From positions 242,906,843 through 242,970,842 of the forward strand of contig NC_090989.1 in the NCBI RefSeq assembly GCF_041146395.1: a DNA stretch of 64,000 nt, written 5' to 3'. Below, piece after piece: positions 60,233 to 64,000 of the stretch. A program made the translations under genes and the position numbers. This DNA is from Eulemur rufifrons. Lineage: Eukaryota; Chordata; Mammalia; Primates; Lemuridae. Each line of letters opens with the position of its first letter. Position 1 is the first letter of the stretch. A model generated the notes under the pieces. The model was not told the origin of the DNA, made no database searches, and saw only the letters and a list, made by a program, of their open reading frames with translations.

Positions 60233-60654
60233 AAGATTATATCATCTGCCTACAAGGCCAATTTGATTTTCCTTTCCCATTTGCATTCCCTTTATCTTTT
60301 TCTCTTGTCTGGTTGCTCTGGCTAGGACTTCAGTACAATGTTGAGTAAAATAGGTTGACCGTGGTCATCTTTGTCTTGTCCCAGGTCTTAATGGAAAGGC
60401 TTTCAATCTTTCTCCATTTAGTATGATGTTAGCTGTGGGCTTCACATATATGGCCTTTATTTTGTTGAGTTATGTTCCTTCTATACCCAATTTGTTGAGA
60501 GTTTTTTTTATCATGAAGGGGTGTTGAATTTTATTGAATGATTTTTCTGCATCTATTGAAATAATCGTATGATTTTTATCCTTAATTCTGTTGATGTGAT
60601 ATATCATGTTTATTGATTTATATATGTTGAACTATACTTTCCTCACTGAGATAA

Positions 60655-61037
60655 TGTTATCAAACCCCTCCCAGAAAGGGTCCAGCCTAGGCCATGTTGC
60701 TCACTGCACAAGAAGCCAATAATTGAGACAACAAGGATTGCCAAGGATGAAAGGAATTTTAATGAGAAAAAGGTCTGTTAGGAGAATGAGGGAAATAGTC
60801 TCAAATCCATCTCTCTGACTAAGGTCAAGGGCTTTTATAGTGGATTATGGAATGCAGGTCAGGTGCTGTGAGGTTTGAAGTCACAGGGTCTTCAGGTGTT
60901 CAAATTCAAGAATCAGCTGCTGGTGATGCATGGTGAGTGCTGTGGAGAGGCTAAGTCTAGTCGTTAGGCTTGACTAGTAAAGTCTGAGGGAACAAAAAAT
61001 AACTTAGGAAGGGGGTCATTTTGCAAGATAGATTACA
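60655..61037 (-). mobile_element. Solo LTR, class I (ERV1)-like
   Basis: A 383-bp LTR inside the L1. It starts TGTTATCAAACCCC and ends AGATTACA on the plus strand. ATAA (60651-60654) and ACAA (61038-61041) form a 4-bp duplication with one change, and the L1 reads continuously across if one copy is removed. On the minus strand it has a TATA box (CTATAAAAG at about 60831-60839) and ATTAAA about 75 bases further on (near 60758-60763). These match U3 and R of a class I LTR. No retroviral coding sequence lies next to it, so it is a solo LTR. Confidence 0.85.
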
Positions 61038-61477
61038 ACAAATCCCACTTGATCATAGTAAATGATCTTTTTAATGTGTTGTTGAATTCTGTTTGCTAAT
61101 ATTTTCTTAAAGATTTTTGCCTTGATGTTCATTAGGGATAATGGCTTGTAGTTTTATGTTTTTGTTGTGTTTGTCTGATTCTGGTAACAGTAGAATGCTG
61201 GCTTCATCGAATGAGTTTGGAAGTAGTCTCTCCTCTTCATTTTTGTAATGGTTTGAGTAGAACTGGCATTAGTTCTTCTTTAAATGGCTGGTAGCATTCA
61301 GCAGTGAAGCCATCAGGTTCTGGGTTTTTCTTTGATAGGAGACTTTTTATTACTACTTTGATCTTGTTACTCATTATCAGTCTGTTCAGGTTTTCTATTT
61401 CTTCATGGTTTAATATTAGTAGGTTGTATGTTGCCAGGAATGTTGAGTTCATTGTATACTCAGCCTTCTCATCTTTG

Positions 61478-62516
61478 TCTACACTCTCTCCCTTGGTGAT
61501 CCAGTCAAGCCCTGTGGTTTTAAACTCCACTGATACACAAGTGACTGCAGATTTTGACTCTAGCACTGACCTCCCCAAGTGCATAAGAAATCCATATGGG
61601 TATCTAATAAGTATTTCAAATGTAAAAGCACAAATTAGTACTCTGTATTTTCTCACCCATGACCATCTCAGGTTTCTTCATCTCAATAAAGCATAGTGCC
61701 ATACATCCAATTATTCAAACCAAAATCATAGTGATGTTTTCTTTATTCCCCCTCTTTTTTTTAGTATTTATATCAGAATATTGGCTCTAAAAATACACCT
61801 TGAATCTATTTACTCCTTACCATACTCACTGATAGAACCTTCATGGATCTCCATGCCTGTTCTCTTGCCTTGTTATAATCCATTCTCAATGCAGCAAACT
61901 AAGAGACCTTATAAAAATGTAGGTCAGATGGCATCATTCCCTGGCTCAAAACTCTCCAATGGAGTTGTGTTGCTCTCTGAATGCAACCCCAGTTCATCTC
62001 AGGGTCCTGTGTCATCTCACCTCCACCTCCTTCTGCATTCCTCTTCCCCCTTATTCACAGCACTCCAAACACATGGCTTTGCCACTGTTGTTGCTATTCT
62101 TCAAATAATCACACCACCCTTGTTCCTGTGTTAGGCCTTTTTTTGTTTGCTATTCCCTCTGCCAGAAGCACTTTTTTGTGTGCCAAATTTTTATTCTTCG
62201 TAGCTTCTCCAAATCCTATAGGACTCCTTGGAGAGTCTTTTCTTCACCAGCCGGTCCAAAGTAGTTGATCTCCTCTTCCAGTCACTGTCATGGGAAGACC
62301 TTATTGCAAAGTTATCACAGCACTTATCACTATCTGAAATTATATTTTCTATTTATTGGTTTTATCTTCTGTCTTTTTTTTTTTTTTTTTAGCAATTATA
62401 CAAGTTTAATGAGAGCATGGACTTTGACTCTCCTGTTAAGTGAATTTTCCCCAGTGTCTAGGTATATGCTGACATAATAATTTGTTGTAATAGTAGTTCA
62501 ATAAATAAAAATATTA
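61478..62516 (+). repeat. L2 LINE, RT remnant to 3' end (+)
   Basis: It starts with TACACTCTCTCCCTTGGTGATCCAGTCAAG (61479-61508), follows L2 order through ATGGGTATCTAATAAGTATTTCAAATGTAAAAGCACAAATTAG, CTCCAATGGAGTTGTG, ATAGCACTCCAAACACATGGC, TCCCTCTGCCAGAAGCACTT and AGCACTTATCACTATCTGAAATTATATTTTCTATTTATTGG, and ends CAATAAATAAAAATATT near 62500. The left end touches the L1. Decayed; the frames 61781-62134 and 61981-62268 are remnants. Confidence 0.85.
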
Positions 62517-63425
62517 TTAAATAGTGGGGTGTTGGCCATTGTTCTTATAGGTCAATGACTTCTCCCTAATTGTAGCTCCACCTATTTTTAAATGAGCTTT
62601 AGCTACTCATTTTATTTCCTTGAGTAATTTTTCCTATCCTTTAAATAGAGATAATTACTAAGATGTATCATTGAGAAGATGGCATGAAATGATATGCAGC
62701 TTATTCTCCATTCTTTTCCACTCTGATCCATTCCCCACCCTACTCTGTGCTGTGGCCTGGCATTCATGACCTCTATCTCCTAGATCCATTTTTTCTCAAG
62801 CTTCTCTTTGAGATCCAACCATGGGAGAACTCTTCTCTACCCATTATCTTCCTGTCCAGCCATGGTTTCTTTACCAGCCAACTATGATAATAGCTTCTGC
62901 CTGGCTGCTCCTATTCCCTTCCAAGCCCCAGCTCTTATCAAGCACTGATAATGCCATTCCTTCTTCTTGCCTTTTCAAGGATCGTAAAAACTTCCCACTA
63001 TTTTTAGTACCTGGATGCCTTATTGCCCATACGTTTGTAAATAGTTCTTTCCTTAATTAACTTTAGCTAAACCCTTTCAGATGAGCATTTGTTTCTTGCC
63101 AAGACCATGATTGACACTGATATTATATGTGGGCACTTTCCTGCACTTCCTAGCAATGATTTAGTTCAACAATATTTATTGAGTGCCTATTGCATATTAG
63201 GAACTAAGTAGGCACTCAACACTACATGTATCTGACATATATACGTGTCATGCAAATGTTTTAATTAAAGAAGAGGGCAAGGCCTTAGGCATAATTAAAA
63301 TTCAAAATAAACCACAACCAAATTAAAATATGAGTTAGGAAAATGCAGAAGATTTGTGCACTGGTGTGTTGCTATTGCTCTTGTTAGCATTTCTGTTGAT
63401 TTTATGCACGTATTATGGAATAGAA
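62517..63425. other. Unique DNA
   Basis: Pyrimidine-rich around 62700-63000. The frame 62821-63060 (79 codons) has no recognised domain. AATATTTATTGAGTGCCTATTGCATATTAGG near 63173-63202 is the start of an ancient interspersed repeat. Confidence 0.4.
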
Positions 63426-63475
63426 AATACATACATATATACATACATACATGCATATATACATATATAAATAGG
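63426..63475. repeat. (ATAC)n microsatellite
   Basis: Imperfect ATACATACATATATACATACATAC over about 50 bases. Confidence 0.93.
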
Positions 63476-63730
63476 CTTATTCATGCTTGATTTGTACTCA
63501 TAGCTGCAGCTTATCAATCTGTAGGAGTAAGTTTATACACAGGCAGTTATATATTCCCTGGCATGATCTACAAATGCAGTACTGAATCAGATGAGGCAAA
63601 TACAAAAAATGCTTATTTATTTTCATTTTATCAAGCAGAAGTCACTAGTAATCAGCTATCTCTAGATACATACTGCAGTGATGTTTCTATTAATACATAT
63701 TCATGGCAGGCATGAATTAGGTCACTGATT
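63476..63730. other. Unique DNA
   Basis: Nothing recognised. Confidence 0.35.
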
Positions 63731-63998
63731 CTCAAGGGTTCTGACTTTGGGTCAAAGTTTTAGGTTCAAATCCCAGATCCACATTTTACTAGCTCTTTGA
63801 CCTTGGATAAGCTGCTTAAGCTTTTCAAATCTCATTTTCTCACGTGTAAAAAGGAGATAGAAATAAATAATAGTGCCAGCCTCATAAGACTGTGATCAGA
63901 ATAAGCTAAAATAATTCATGCTAAATGCTCATGGAAACAGCATGGTGAATGCTCAAAAAGTAGTTGCCAGTAGTGTGATTATTATTAGCGATGATCCT
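63731..63998 (+). repeat. MIR SINE, sense, nearly complete
   Basis: TTTAGGTTCAAATCCCAGATCC, TTTGACCTTGGATAAGCTGCTTAAGCTTTTCAAATCTCATTTTCTCACGTGTAAAAAGGAGATAG (63797-63861) and AATGCTCAAAAAGTAGTTGCC follow the whole MIR order. Confidence 0.9.
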
Positions 63999-64000
63999 GA

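Larger units (their letters stand above)
57456..61477 (-). repeat. L1 (L1MA-like), minus strand, carrying two later insertions
   Basis: The 3' UTR starts at about 57456 (GGCACATGTGATATTTTGATACACATGTACAATGTGTAATGACC at 57495-57538 is an L1MA-type end). ORF2 runs back through CCACCAACAGTGTATAACAG (58206-58225), ATTTTGTGTATGGTGAGAGA (58789-58808) and the RT region to about 61477 (TGAAGCCATCAGGTTCTGGG at 61305-61324 is the complement of an ORF2 segment). It is interrupted at 59523-60232 and 60655-61037. The antisense frame 61237-61656 keeps an ORF2-like stretch (SLLSKKNPEPDGFTAECYQ) at its end. All coding frames are broken. Confidence 0.88.

Noticed and set aside
61304..61696. 130-codon plus-strand frame
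   Set aside because: It runs from antisense L1 ORF2 straight into the L2 across their junction, so it cannot be an ancestral gene.

Overview
The window is AT-rich, CpG-poor mammalian DNA and almost certainly comes from a lemur (Malagasy strepsirrhine primate). The best taxonomic evidence is two young, target-site-flanked Alu elements (6626-6969 on +, 43229-43566 on -). They share a dimeric structure with a long AT-rich linker and a right-arm block that I recognise from lemur AluL elements. Short L1 3' ends with G-rich 3' UTRs unlike human L1PA agree with this. I found no protein-coding exon, tRNA, rRNA, snRNA, CpG island or CRISPR array. The longer open frames are remains of retrotransposons or of a mariner transposase, or chance frames in low-complexity DNA. 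This is an intergenic or deep-intronic gene desert.

Layout: 0-5.2 kb is a stack of L1 pieces, with old L1M on both sides of a younger ORF2 fragment. Then comes unique AT-rich DNA with one AluL. 10.7-13.3 kb holds L1 ORF2 debris, 14.56-15.81 kb a complete but dead mariner element, and 15.8-16.7 kb an L2. A twin-primed (5'-inverted) L1 occupies 19.36-21.99 kb and an old L1M 22.4-23.9 kb. A probable solo LTR with an embedded tetranucleotide tract lies at 25.67-26.23 kb. A long minus-strand L1 with a preserved 5' UTR covers 27.4-32.25 kb. 33-41 kb is mostly unique DNA with MIRs, two L1 pieces and an MST-type MaLR LTR. 41.1-44 kb holds an old repeat, an L1MB-like 3' end, an AluL and an L2. 44-51.5 kb is the longest mostly unique stretch and contains two near-consensus CTCF motifs at 48.24 and 48.40 kb. 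51.5-56.1 kb holds L1M, an older Alu, a Tigger-like MITE, a polypurine tract and a young L1 3' end with a duplicated G-rich 3' UTR block. 57.46-62.5 kb is a nested set: an L1 beside an L2, and inside that L1 both a polyadenylated retrocopy of an unidentified transcript and a solo class-I-like LTR. The window ends in unique DNA and a MIR.

No set of genes works together here. The content is a record of retrotransposition and DNA transposition, plus a possible architectural (CTCF) site. I do not see an undescribed coding system. The points most worth checking are the mariner lineage, the CTCF pair, the unidentified retrocopy, and the tendency of L1 insertions to begin at the 3' UTR G-run. Repeat family names come from remembered consensus features, not from a database search, and most old-repeat boundaries are good to tens of bases only.
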